DNA of 64,000 nt. Source: Collinsella sp. BA40. Its GTDB lineage: Bacteria > Actinomycetota > Coriobacteriia > Coriobacteriales > Coriobacteriaceae. The notes under the pieces are model-generated. The model worked only from the letters and a program-made list of their open reading frames with translations. It did no database searches and was not told where the DNA came from. This document shows, piece by piece, positions 8,956 through 17,283 of this stretch. The stretch's first letter is position 1. Every line of letters starts with the position of its first letter. Location of the stretch: contig NZ_VOWY01000002.1 of assembly GCF_008014645.1 (NCBI RefSeq), positions 1-64,000 of the forward strand, in the 5' to 3' direction. The position numbers were made by a program, and so were the translations under genes.

Positions 8956-8967
8956 TCCGATTTCGGA
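8956..8967. promoter_or_regulatory. Palindrome upstream of marR-exporter operon
   Basis: TCCGATTTCGGA is an inverted repeat with 5-bp arms (TCCGA/TCGGA) and a 2-base centre. It lies just before the marR start and overlaps the expected promoter, where MarR autoregulatory sites usually lie. Binding is inferred. Confidence 0.4.
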
Positions 8968-9031
8968 CATAGAGCAGAATACTACCGCGCAAGAATCTCG
9001 GTCAACAACCTGGCAGAGGTTACGCGACGGC

Positions 9032-9067
9032 AACAAAAACGGCCCCGGTGCCAGGGCACCAGGGCCG
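9032..9067 (-). terminator. Rho-independent terminator
   Basis: A GC stem (CGGCCCNGGTGCC and complement) is followed by TTTTTGTTG on the minus strand. It ends the small conserved gene at 9111-9407. Confidence 0.8.
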
Positions 9068-9110
9068 AAAAGGGGGGACGAAGCATGCGCGGGCGCTACT
9101 CGGGGCGCAC

Positions 9111-9407
9111 TCAGCCTTCCTGGATGGAGGCGTAGAACGTGGCGTCCGGGAAGAGGTCGTGGACGCTCTTGCCGTCGTGCCACGGCAGCTCGATGAGCTC
9201 GGACAGCGTGGTGACGAGCTCGGAGCAATCGCTGAAGCGACCCTTGGGGTTGAGCTTCTCGCAATCCTGCACGCGCCAGTACCCATCGGTGTGGGTGACG
9301 TAATACTCATGGCCGTCGACATCCATGAATACGCGGGTCTTGGAGCGCAGATAAGTCAGCAGCTCCTCAAACGAAAACGCAAGGGTATCGTCTGCTTTCA
9401 ATCCCAT
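9111..9407 (-). CDS. Small conserved protein of unknown function
   Basis: I do not recognise this 98-residue protein. It is acidic, cytoplasmic-looking and compact, with FSFEELLTYLRSKTRVFMDVDGHEYYVTH and a Trp-containing strand (YWRVQDCEKLN). It has no signal peptide or membrane segment. The ATG at 9407 has AAGGAGG 6 bases upstream, which makes it the clear start. It stands alone with its own terminator. A role as a small binding or regulatory protein is only a guess. Confidence 0.7.
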   Translation of the reverse strand: MGLKADDTLAFSFEELLTYLRSKTRVFMDVDGHEYYVTHTDGYWRVQDCEKLNPKGRFSDCSELVTTLSELIELPWHDGKSVHDLFPDATFYASIQEG

Positions 9408-9555
9408 GGCTGCCTCCTTGGCGTCAGACGCCCGCACGGGCGTGTGGGTAACTTTGCTTACCTCACAGTTAACGCCCGCGCGCTTACACAATCATGATGA
9501 AATTGGCAGACGGTATCCCTGTTCGAGCAACGGTAGCAAGACGCCCGCGAACGTA

Positions 9556-9590
9556 GCGAGCGGCGCCGAAATTATTCCGGCGCCGCTCGC
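9556..9590 (-). terminator. Strong hairpin downstream of DedA gene
   Basis: A 13-bp perfect stem (GCGAGCGGCGCCG) with a 9-base loop, placed about 45 bases after the DedA stop. No U-run follows on the minus strand, so it may act with Rho or stabilise the 3' end. Confidence 0.5.
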
Positions 9591-9635
9591 GTAAGGGCAG
9601 CTCATTTAGAGATTTGATGCATGTAGCCGCACGGT

Positions 9636-10274
9636 TTATTTGGTAGTGTCCTTCTCCTTCATGGCGGGAACGATGCGCTTGACGACCCACCAGGCAATAA
9701 CGGCGACCGCCGCGACGATGATGACGATCTTCACCACGTCGGAAACCCACTCGGCCTGCGCGGTGACCTGCTCCCAGGCGCCGCCGGCCCAAAAGCCCAG
9801 CGTGCACAGGATGGCGTTCCACACCAGCGAGCCCGCCAGCGTGTACAGGGCGAAGCGGACCATGTTCATCTTGGCGGTGCCGGCGGGAATGGAGATGAGG
9901 CTGCGTACCACCGGGATGCAACGGCAGATGAGCACGGTGATCTGACCCTTGCGGTCGAACCAGCCGATGGCGCTGGCCACGTCGTCGGACTTGAAGCCCA
10001 GCATGCGCATGGGCTTGGTGTCGAAGAAGCCCTCGAGGCGCTCCTGCGACAGCAAGCGGCCGATGCCGTACAGGAAGTAGGCGCCCACCACCGAACCCAC
10101 GGTGGCGAAGATAATGACACCGGGCAGCGTCATGTCGGTCTGCGTAGCCAGGAAACCCGAAAGCGGCAAGATGAGCTCGCTGGGAATGGGCGGGAAAACG
10201 TTTTCGAACAGGATGAGCGCGGCTACGGCAAGGTAGCCGAACTGGCTGATAAACGAGAAGAATGCCTCTTGCAT
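9636..10274 (-). CDS. DedA-family membrane protein (SNARE-associated fold)
   Basis: About 212 residues with the DedA signature: an N-terminal re-entrant segment FENVFPPIPSELILPLSGF, then GxxxGxxxLYxxG (GSVVGAYFLYGIGR), the conserved Arg motif CRCIPVVRSLISIPAGTAKM, and a C-terminal transmembrane helix. DedA proteins act in undecaprenyl-phosphate or phospholipid flipping and in proton-motive-force homeostasis. The start at 10274 begins directly with the first amphipathic helix (MQEAFFSFISQFG); upstream frames are unrelated. It is a single gene, so the exact substrate cannot be told. Confidence 0.9.
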   Translation of the reverse strand: MQEAFFSFISQFGYLAVAALILFENVFPPIPSELILPLSGFLATQTDMTLPGVIIFATVGSVVGAYFLYGIGRLLSQERLEGFFDTKPMRMLGFKSDDVASAIGWFDRKGQITVLICRCIPVVRSLISIPAGTAKMNMVRFALYTLAGSLVWNAILCTLGFWAGGAWEQVTAQAEWVSDVVKIVIIVAAVAVIAWWVVKRIVPAMKEKDTTK

Positions 10275-10902
10275 GGATGTGCCTTTCGGTCGATGTGCCC
10301 GAAATATGATACGTGCCCCATGCGAAAAGCAGTCCACTTTGACGGAAACATGACAATTCGCCTGCAGACTTACCATATCTGCGACGGTGGCGTTCACCGC
10401 TTCGAACAAGGCCCCGCAACGGCCGTGCCGCCAATTGAAACCGCAGCGATTTTGCTGCGGGCCGCGGCCGGCCTCGCCCCCCGCCCGCGCCGGCATAGGG
10501 GCCAGCGACGCGCCGTTGCCTCAATTTGCATAAGAGTCCAACGTTCGTGCATGCAAAATTCAGCGCTTTGTCCCAGCAGCGCGCATTCTCGCTCGAGAGC
10601 GCAAGGCCATGGCAGCAATTGTCGATTTTGAGTCTTCAAGAGGCCCTGCGGGCGCCGTTCACGAGCGGTGCGAGACGGTTGCGGCCCTCGGCACGGTGGA
10701 AAAGCCTGGCTCAACGGCCGCCGGTCCCATCATTCGCTCCATTTTTGTTGTCATATGTTTCTTATTCCTCAGGTTGAGCTTTATTCATAGCGGTTTTCAC
10801 TCTGCCAAAAGACTCAAAACCTGCATCTAGTGACAACAAGGCCAGAGCCCAATCGAGAACCAGCAAAGACGAGCCGCAATCCGGACCGCTGCAGCACAAA
10901 AA
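10275..10902. other. Long intergenic stretch, no gene seen
   Basis: About 630 bases between the DedA start and the YeiH terminator carry no convincing gene. Short open frames exist but have unlikely compositions and no ribosome sites. The segment at about 10520-10830 is lower in GC than its surroundings, which may mean an old decayed gene or an upstream control region. Confidence 0.45.
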
Positions 10903-10944
10903 CAGAGGGGCGGACGGCGCCTGCCGGCGCCGTCCGCCCCTCTG
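10903..10944 (-). terminator. Very strong rho-independent terminator
   Basis: A perfect 19-bp stem (arms 10903-10921 and 10926-10944) with a 4-base loop, followed by TTTTTGTG on the minus strand. It terminates the YeiH gene about 85 bases upstream. Confidence 0.9.
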
Positions 10945-11027
10945 CTGGAACCAAATCCGCCACGCAAGTCCACCCTATCGGATGAATCCTCGCCGCGGCA
11001 CAGCGGCACGAACCGGTGCGGCCCGCG

Positions 11028-12086
11028 CTACCAGATGCCCAGCATGCTCTGCATGCCCAGGCTTACCAGCGTGATGGCGATCCAACAGCACAGGCCCATG
11101 AAGATGGGCTTGCCGCCGGTCTTTACCAGCTTGACCACGTCGGTGTTGAAGCCGATAGCGGCCATGGCCATGACGATGAAGAACTTCGAGAGCGTCTTGA
11201 TGGGCGCCGTCACCGCAACGGGTAGCGCGAATACCGTGGTGATGATGCTGGCCAGCACGAAGAAGAGGATGAAGAACGGGAAGATCTTCTTGATATCGAA
11301 GGTACCGGCCGCCTGGCCCGTGCCCTCACCTGCCTCTGCGGCGCGCTTGGCCTTACGGACCTGCAGGAACGCAAGTCCCAGCGTGATGGGGATGATGGCG
11401 AGCGTACGCGTGAGCTTCACGATGGTGGCGTGGTCGAGCGCGTTGGATCCGGGATGCATGCCGTCCCATGCCGCCGCGGCGGCCGTCACCGAGGAGGTGT
11501 CGTTGACCGCGGTGCCGGCGAACAGACCGAAGCCCTCGTTGGTCATGCCGAGCATGCTGCCGAGCGTGGGGAAGATGAGCGCTGCGAGAATGTTGAAGAG
11601 GAAGATGACGCTGATGGCCTGCGCGATCTCTTCGTCATCGGCGTCGATGACGGGCGCCGTGGCAGCGATGGCCGAGCCGCCGCAGATGGAGGAGCCCACG
11701 CCCACCAGCGTGGAGATCTTCGTGGGAACCTTCATGGCACGATGCAGCACGTAGGATACGACGAGCGACGTGGTGATGGTGGCTACGATGATGGGCAGCG
11801 ACTTCGCACCGACCTTGGCGATCTCTCCCAAGTTGAGGCCAAAGCCCAGCAGGATGACCGCATACTGGAGAATCTTCTTCGACGTGTACTTGATACCCGC
11901 CGAGGTGGCCTCGGCCACGCCCGGACGACGGCGCAGAAGGGTTGCCAGCACCATGCCGATGAGGATGGCGAACACCGGGCCGCCGATAACCTCGAACTGC
12001 TTACCCAGCAACCATGCCGGCACGGCGATGACCAGCGCCAACGCGACGCCGCGCCACAGGTCTTTGAAATCCTTGATGAGCTCCAT
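11028..12086 (-). CDS. YeiH-family (UPF0324) putative sulfite/sulfate exporter
   Basis: About 352 residues with ten or so hydrophobic helices. Family marks include [56 protein letters not shown] and [13 protein letters not shown]. The family is called putative sulfur-oxyanion exporter, and E. coli YeiH is controlled by the LysR protein YeiE; here too the gene is divergent from a LysR gene. ATG at 12086 starts directly at the first amphipathic helix ([13 protein letters not shown]). Substrate remains inferred. Confidence 0.88.
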   Translation of the reverse strand: MELIKDFKDLWRGVALALVIAVPAWLLGKQFEVIGGPVFAILIGMVLATLLRRRPGVAEATSAGIKYTSKKILQYAVILLGFGLNLGEIAKVGAKSLPIIVATITTSLVVSYVLHRAMKVPTKISTLVGVGSSICGGSAIAATAPVIDADDEEIAQAISVIFLFNILAALIFPTLGSMLGMTNEGFGLFAGTAVNDTSSVTAAAAAWDGMHPGSNALDHATIVKLTRTLAIIPITLGLAFLQVRKAKRAAEAGEGTGQAAGTFDIKKIFPFFILFFVLASIITTVFALPVAVTAPIKTLSKFFIVMAMAAIGFNTDVVKLVKTGGKPIFMGLCCWIAITLVSLGMQSMLGIW

Positions 12087-12302
12087 GTTTCCATACCTTT
12101 CCGGGGCCGCGCCCCCTGCGTTGCGAGATGGGACCCGCCGTCTCGTCATGGCTGCAGCGCCGCCGGGGGATGGGACGGCGGCGCTGCAGCCACGGCGGGC
12201 CACGAGCCGTCTATTCAAGCTAGGCTCTATCGTATGACCACGCTTTATAATGGGAAGTATCGTTTTGATTATCGTTGCATCATGATTTGTTATGAGGCGG
12301 AT
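12087..12302. promoter_or_regulatory. Divergent control region of yeiH-like and lysR genes
   Basis: This 216-base gap holds both promoters. Near 12240-12290 it becomes AT-rich, with TTATAATG and repeated ATCGT/GATTATCG motifs, the kind of place where LysR proteins bind. No exact T-N11-A box can be singled out with confidence. Confidence 0.4.
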
Positions 12303-13235
12303 ATGCTCGACTATCGCACGCATACTTTTTTAGAGGTCTACCGGCAACGGAGCTTCACGCGCGCGGCCGCGGCACTGCTGATCACGCAGCCCGCGGTGTC
12401 GCAGCACATCCGGCAGCTCGAAGCGCACTACGGCTGCGAGCTGTTTTCCAAAACGAGCCGCGGCGTCGAGCCAACGCCTGCGGGCGACCTGCTCTACCAG
12501 CGGCTCCTTACGATCGAAAACGACGAGGCGCGCATGCGCGACGAAGCTGCGGCGCTCGCGGCGGGCACGGCGTGCGAGGTTACCGCGGACGCGCCGCTGC
12601 ACTTCGGCTGCACCCGCACCATCGCCGACTACGTGGCTCCGCGGCTCGTGGCGGCGCACCTGCAGGCGCATCCGCACGCGGAGGTGGCGCTGGTTGCCGG
12701 CAACACGCGCGACCTGGTGGCGGCACTCGATCGAGGAGATATCGACTTCGCCCTGGTGGAGGGATCGTTTGATCGCGACCACTTCGCGTTTGCCACCCTT
12801 TCGAGCGAGCGATACTGCGCCGTGGCGTCGGGTGCGGCAAGCGGGGTCGCCGTCAAGCGGACGTCGATTCGCGACCTGCTGGGCGAGCGCCTCATCCTGC
12901 GTGAAGCGGGGTCGGGTACGCGCGAGATCTTGGAGAAGCACCTGGCGGCACGCGACCTCGCGCTCGGGGATTTCGCGGGCATAGTGGAGCTCGAGAGCAT
13001 TCCCGCCATCAAAGCGTGCGTGCAGGCAGGCGCCGGAATCACGTTTATGTACCGCGTGGCGGTGGAGGACGAGCTGGCCCGCGGCGAGCTTGTTGACATC
13101 ACGCCGCGCGACTTCCATATCGAACACGATTTCTGCCTTATCTGGCAGCGCGGAAGCCTGTATGGCCCGCGCTACCGCTCCCTGTGCGATGGCTGGCGCG
13201 CCGAGCTGACGCAGTCCGATGCGATGCGCGGATAG
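12303..13235 (+). CDS. LysR-family regulator, YeiE-like
   Basis: A 310-residue LysR protein. The N-terminal helix-turn-helix (residues 1-60) reads [27 protein letters not shown]. The periplasmic-binding-like effector domain (about 90-300) follows, with [18 protein letters not shown], typical of the CysB/YeiE/CbbR group. ATG at 12303 follows a short GAGGCGG site. The frame runs open far upstream but that part is not related. It is divergent from the YeiH-type exporter, the same arrangement as yeiE-yeiH, so a sulfite or sulfur-linked signal is likely. Confidence 0.88.
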   Translation: MLDYRTHTFLEVYRQRSFTRAAAALLITQPAVSQHIRQLEAHYGCELFSKTSRGVEPTPAGDLLYQRLLTIENDEARMRDEAAALAAGTACEVTADAPLHFGCTRTIADYVAPRLVAAHLQAHPHAEVALVAGNTRDLVAALDRGDIDFALVEGSFDRDHFAFATLSSERYCAVASGAASGVAVKRTSIRDLLGERLILREAGSGTREILEKHLAARDLALGDFAGIVELESIPAIKACVQAGAGITFMYRVAVEDELARGELVDITPRDFHIEHDFCLIWQRGSLYGPRYRSLCDGWRAELTQSDAMRG

Positions 13236-13401
13236 GCGCCGAGGTCCGGGTGTCGAAAACGGGGCGCGCCCGACAGGGCACAGGGTGTGCCGAAACCGCT
13301 CCGCCGGGGCACAAGCGCTCCAAGATAGCGCCAACACGAGGATGCACGCCGACCGCAGGCTGCAGGGCGCTCCGCCCCACCCGTGGTACACTGGATGCGC
13401 T

Positions 13402-13417
13402 ATTGAAACGTATCAAT
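13402..13417. promoter_or_regulatory. LacI-type operator upstream of the LacI gene
   Basis: ATTGAAACGTATCAAT is a 16-bp near-perfect palindrome (7 of 8 positions) centred on CG, the classic LacI/GalR operator style. It ends about 18 bases before the regulator's start and follows a TACACT -10-like element, so it could block its own transcription. Confidence 0.6.
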
Positions 13418-13435
13418 ATGGGAGTCGAACGCCCT

Positions 13436-14560
13436 ATGGCACACGTCACCATCCAAGATGTCGCGCGCGCGGCCCACGTCTCGCTGGGCACGGTTTCGAA
13501 CGCCATCAACCATCCGGGCAAGCTTCGCCCCGAGACCCTCGCGCGCGTACGTGACGCCATGGCCGAGCTGGGCTTTCTACCCAACCAGAGCGCGCGCATG
13601 CTGGCCGGTGGCCGCAACGCGTCCTTCGGTCTGGTGCTCCCCCGCCTCGACCACGGCTTTAGCCTGCAGATCGCCAACGGCGCGCACAGCGAAGCGCGGC
13701 GCCATGGGTACGGCCTGCTCATAGCCAACGCAGACGAGGACCTCGACCTCGAACAGGACTACCTGCGCTACTTCATGGGCACGCAGATGTCGGGCATCCT
13801 CGTGCAACCGCTTACCGGCAAGGACTGGAGCCCACGGGCCGGCGTGCTGCCCATCCCCGTGGTGTACCTCGATACCCATTCCGATCTTCCAGGCTACTTC
13901 GTTGCCGCGGACAACGTCGCCCAGGGGCGCCTCATCGCCGAACACGCCATCTCCCTGCGTGCCCGTCGCATCGCCGTGGTGGGACAGGCCGAGGACCCCG
14001 CCCTCGAGCGACGCATCGAGGGCGTCCGCGAAGTTGCGCGCAAATATCCGGACGTTGACTTTCAGCATCTCGATGAGGGCGCTTGGAACCTCGCGCGCGA
14101 CGGCTACATGATCGGCAGCCGTTTGGCAGCCGATCCGGAGGACACGCGGCCGGACTTCGTGCTCGCGCTCACCGACGTCCTGGCGACGGGCGTGATCGCG
14201 GGCATCCAGGATGCGGGCCTTGCGGTGCCGGACGATATTGCCGTCGCGGGCTGCGACGGCAACCCCCTGGCCTGGAGCGGCGGCGTCCCGCTCACCACGT
14301 GCGCCCCCGCCGGCTACGAGATCGGGCGGCGCGGCGTTCAGTTCCTTATCGAGCAGATCGAGCAGCAGAAGGAGGCGCGGGCCGCCGCGGAACGCGACGC
14401 CGAGGCCGCGGTAGCTACAACCTCGCGCGAATCGACGGAAGACCCTTGTCGCCGTTCGCTCGTCCGCCCCTTCCTCCTTGCGCGGCAAAGCACCGTCCGA
14501 ACGAGCGGCGGCACGAAGCCCGCAGCCCAGCCCGGCCTCGATCTTGGCACGTATCTGTAG
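13436..14560 (+). CDS. LacI-family transcriptional regulator
   Basis: A 374-residue LacI/GalR protein. The N-terminal helix-turn-helix and hinge read VTIQDVARAAHVSLGTVSNAINHPGKL and AELGFLPNQSARMLAGG. The sugar-binding core (about 60-300) has VAADNVAQGRLIAEH, AVVGQ and DIAVAGCDGNPLAW. The C-terminus carries an extra Ala/Glu/Arg-rich tail of about 65 residues, unlike most family members. ATG at 13436 begins exactly at the helix-turn-helix. A palindrome sits just upstream, so it is probably autoregulated. No sugar operon is adjacent; the effector is unknown. Confidence 0.88.
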   Translation: MAHVTIQDVARAAHVSLGTVSNAINHPGKLRPETLARVRDAMAELGFLPNQSARMLAGGRNASFGLVLPRLDHGFSLQIANGAHSEARRHGYGLLIANADEDLDLEQDYLRYFMGTQMSGILVQPLTGKDWSPRAGVLPIPVVYLDTHSDLPGYFVAADNVAQGRLIAEHAISLRARRIAVVGQAEDPALERRIEGVREVARKYPDVDFQHLDEGAWNLARDGYMIGSRLAADPEDTRPDFVLALTDVLATGVIAGIQDAGLAVPDDIAVAGCDGNPLAWSGGVPLTTCAPAGYEIGRRGVQFLIEQIEQQKEARAAAERDAEAAVATTSRESTEDPCRRSLVRPFLLARQSTVRTSGGTKPAAQPGLDLGTYL

Positions 14561-14688
14561 GGAGCGGGGCGCCCGCGATGCGCCATGCGCGCATGCACGT
14601 CCACCCGTATCGGATGTGTGCACCGCCGCCACGCCGGCCGCCTATCATTTTGCTTTTTTCTGCCAGCGTCATCGCGAAGGAACGCACC

Positions 14689-15552
14689 ATGGCGACCCCT
14701 GCATCAACAACAACGCTCCACGACGCCGCGCCCTCCGCGCTCCATCCGAAGCTCGATCGGCTCATGGATCACATCCGGGGCCTTGGATCGATCGGCCTGG
14801 GCTTTTCGGGCGGCGTGGACAGCACGTTCCTCGCCGCGGTCTGCGCGCGCTGCGCGTGCGAACGCACCACGCTCTTTCATCTTGATACGCCGTTCGCCGG
14901 CACGCCCGAAGCCGAGGCGTTCGAACGCTCGCTCGACATGATCGGCCTGCCCGTGGTGCGCATACCGCTCGACCCCCTGGACGACGAGCGCGTCGCACGC
15001 AACGAACACGAACGCTGCTACCACTGCAAGCTGCTCGGCTTTCGCGCCATCGTGCGGGCCGCGGCCGAGCGCGGCATCGACGCCGTGCTCGAGGGCAGCA
15101 ACGCCGACGACATAGAGGAGACGCGACCGGGCACGCGCGCACTGCGCGAACTGGGAGTGCGCGCGCCGCTACGCGAGCTCGGATGGCGCAAGGCCGAAGA
15201 GCGCGCTGTGCTGCGTGCCTGGGAATTCGCAAATTGGGACCTTCCGGCAGGCGCCTGCCTGGCCACGCGCGTGGCGTGCGGAGAGCCGTTGACGCGCGCT
15301 GCCCTCGATATCGTGCGCGCCTGCGAGGACGAGCTGCACGCGCTCGGATGCCAGCAGGTGCGTCTGCGCCTGCACGCGGGGAGCTCGCATGTGGCCGCCA
15401 GCGAGCGCGACCTCGAGCGGCTGCGCGCCACGGGATGCCCGTCCGGAGTCGACGGCGGCGTCGACCTGGCGCCCGGACTGCTCGCGCGCCTGCGCAGCCT
15501 GGGCGCACCCGGCCTCGAGGCGCGCGTCCGCCCGTATCGGTACGGCGCGTAG
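14689..15552 (+). CDS. larE: ATP-dependent sacrificial sulfur transferase LarE
   Basis: A 287-residue PP-loop ATPase. It has SGGVDST (about residue 42), LEGSNADD, and the LarE motif DLPAGACLATRVACGEPLT, whose Cys is the sulfur donor position in the family. RCYHCK supplies further Cys. LarE places sulfur on the pyridinium biscarboxylate to build the nickel-pincer cofactor of lactate racemase and relatives. GAAGGAAC precedes ATG 14689. larA, larB and larC are not in the window, so its partner apoenzyme lies elsewhere. The nickel theme recurs with hypA and hypB at 18.8-23 kb. Confidence 0.85.
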   Translation: MATPASTTTLHDAAPSALHPKLDRLMDHIRGLGSIGLGFSGGVDSTFLAAVCARCACERTTLFHLDTPFAGTPEAEAFERSLDMIGLPVVRIPLDPLDDERVARNEHERCYHCKLLGFRAIVRAAAERGIDAVLEGSNADDIEETRPGTRALRELGVRAPLRELGWRKAEERAVLRAWEFANWDLPAGACLATRVACGEPLTRAALDIVRACEDELHALGCQQVRLRLHAGSSHVAASERDLERLRATGCPSGVDGGVDLAPGLLARLRSLGAPGLEARVRPYRYGA

Positions 15553-15613
15553 CGCGCGACACGGGCTCGGTGCTCGGGGACGGGATGGCACCCGGCGGCG
15601 TGCAATGGCGCTG

Positions 15614-15649
15614 AAAAACGGCCCGACCTCGACATGCGAGACCGGGCCG
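15614..15649 (-). terminator. Terminator after the ROK pseudogene
   Basis: A 13-bp imperfect stem (CGGCCCGACCTCG with CGAGACCGGGCCG) is followed by TTTTTC on the minus strand, between convergent larE and the glucokinase remnant. Confidence 0.75.
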
Positions 15650-15708
15650 CAAACGCGCGATATGAAACCATGGCGCACCAACGCGCCGACGGGTCGATCG
15701 ATTCGAGC

Positions 15709-16662
15709 CTACTCCTCGCCCGCCAGGCTCTCGAGCAGCTGAAACGCCTGGTACGCCGCACCCAGCGCGCCGGCATCGTTGCCCAGCGTGGCACGGCGCA
15801 GCACATAGCGGCCGCGGACCGCCGGGAACACGCGCTCGGCCAGGCGCTCGGCGAGCGGCTCCATAAGCAGGTCGCCCGCGTGCGACAGGCCGCCGCCCAC
15901 GATGACCTCCTGCGGATCAACCACGCACATGATGGATGCCAGGCCGTCCGCCAGATAATCCACCGTGATATCGCGCGCCTGCACCGCGAGGGACTCGCCG
16001 GCAGCCACCAGGTCGAACACCTCTTTGCCCTCGGTAAAGCCGCGCGGATCGCCCGCCGCGTCGTACAGGTCGTTGGCCGTCTTCACGAAGCCGGTTGCCG
16101 AGCAATAGCACTCGAGGCAGTTGGTCTTACCGCAGCCGCACCGGCGCGTGTCGTGGCCCTTCACGGGCATGTGACCCACCTCGCCGGCGCACCCGTGACG
16201 GCCGTTGAGCACGCGGCCGTCCACGATGACTCCGCCGCCCACGCCCGTGCCGAGCGTGACGAACACCGCGGTGCCGTTGCTGCAGGTCTCGTCACCGCCC
16301 ATCCAGGTCTCGCCCAGAGCGGCGGCGTTGGCATCGTTCAGCAGGGTGACCGGCAGTCCCGTGGCCTCGTGCAGGAGCTCGGCCAGCGGCATCTGAGATC
16401 ACCCCAGGTTGACGGCGCGCTCGACCATGCCTTCGCACACCGGACCGGGCACGCCCACGCCGATAGCGAGGGCCGCTTCGCCCGTCTGGGCGAGCTCGGC
16501 GTTCTTCGCCACGAGCTGCGCCGCGATGTCAGCGGGAATCGAGGCGCCGGCGTCCGCCGTGTTCGTGGGGATCGCCCAGTGCTCGCAGATGGTCCCCGCC
16601 TCGTCGATCACCGAGAACTTGATCGTGGTTCCGCCCACGTCGACACCGAACACGCACGCCAT
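15709..16662 (-). pseudogene. ROK-family glucokinase disrupted by one in-frame stop
   Basis: The N-terminal half (MACVFGVDVGGTTIKFSV, then IGVGVPGPV and ERAVNLG) and the C-terminal half (LLNDANAAALGE, CAGEVGHM, the zinc motif CGCGKTNCLECY, and VIVGGGLSHAG) are in the same frame. Codon 88 is TGA (16399-16401), where ROK kinases usually have Trp after VNLG. Without it the protein would be 317 residues, the normal length. RBS AAGGGGAG supports ATG 16662. No other damage is seen, so the change is recent, or a sequencing error. An internal ATG at 16390 could give only the C-terminal half. Confidence 0.88.
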
Positions 16663-16982
16663 GCGTACCATCTCCCCTTTACATGAACGGCCGCGCGCCA
16701 CAGCGGGCAAGCGGCCGTATCGCCGTTGCAGTATGCGCCCCATTGTATCGCCGCCGTTCTTCGATGCGCGCGATGCATGCCGCGGGCGACGATATGCTTC
16801 GGCCAGAGCGCATGGGAACGGACTGCGATCGGTCCCGGCGCCAGGAAAGCGCGCAGAGGAGCCGCGCCGCTCAACGAGGATTCGACCAGTCCATCTGGCC
16901 CACCACGGCAAAGCCAACCTGTCGTTCGTTATTTCTTTCACCCCTTTTCACCCCACCGAGATGAAGGAGGAAGGATGAATAC
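16663..16982. other. Upstream region of the glucokinase remnant, no gene
   Basis: About 320 bases between the glucokinase start and the tRNA-Arg terminator. A likely promoter zone lies near 16730-16745 (CAGTATGCGCC and CATTGTATC on the plus strand). An apparent plus-strand frame after AAGGAGGAAGG at 16966 runs through the tRNA gene antisense and is not credible. Confidence 0.45.
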
Positions 16983-17021
16983 AAAAACAGGCCAGAGGAA
17001 ACACGTCCTCTGGCCTGCGAT
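16983..17021 (-). terminator. Terminator of tRNA-Arg
   Basis: A perfect 12-bp stem (CAGGCCAGAGGA and complement) with a 6-base loop is followed by TTTTTGT on the minus strand, immediately after the tRNA 3' end. Confidence 0.9.
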
Positions 17022-17027
17022 TTTACA

Positions 17028-17103
17028 TGGTGCCCCCGGGCGGATTCGAACCGTCGACACCCGCTTTAGGAGAGCGGTGCTCTATCCCCTGAGCTACGGA
17101 GGC
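17028..17103 (-). tRNA. tRNA-Arg (anticodon CCU)
   Basis: A complete cloverleaf on the minus strand: acceptor GCCTCCG paired with CGGGGGC (one wobble), D-arm GCTCAGGGGATAGAGC, anticodon stem-loop CCGCT-CTCCTAA-AGCGG giving anticodon CCT, and T-loop GGTTCGAATCC. The 3' CCA is encoded (17028-17030). It reads AGG codons, which are rare in such a GC-rich genome. Confidence 0.95.
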
Positions 17104-17283
17104 AACTGCGGCGACGTATGTCGCGGCATCTGTGTATTCTAACCGTTTTTCGCACGCAAGAACAGGGCGCACGTCAATCTCCCGAAAGCTCGACTCGACG
17201 GTAGTCCAGCGGCGACAGGCCGCGCGGACGGCGGCGGCACGCCGGCTCGAAGCGGCCAGACGGCGGGTCGCTGCCGTCCGTCC

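Noticed and set aside
10526-10830. Small gene in the long gap upstream of the DedA gene
   Set aside because: Short frames here lack ribosome sites and have random-looking composition; no conserved motif was found.
16399-16401. Selenocysteine or programmed UGA readthrough in the ROK kinase
   Set aside because: The position is a conserved Trp, not a catalytic Cys, and no obvious stem-loop follows; a simple nonsense change is the better explanation.
16726-17142. Plus-strand frame with a good AAGGAGG site running through the tRNA-Arg gene
   Set aside because: It is antisense to the tRNA and its terminator and has no coherent protein; the ribosome-like site is coincidental.
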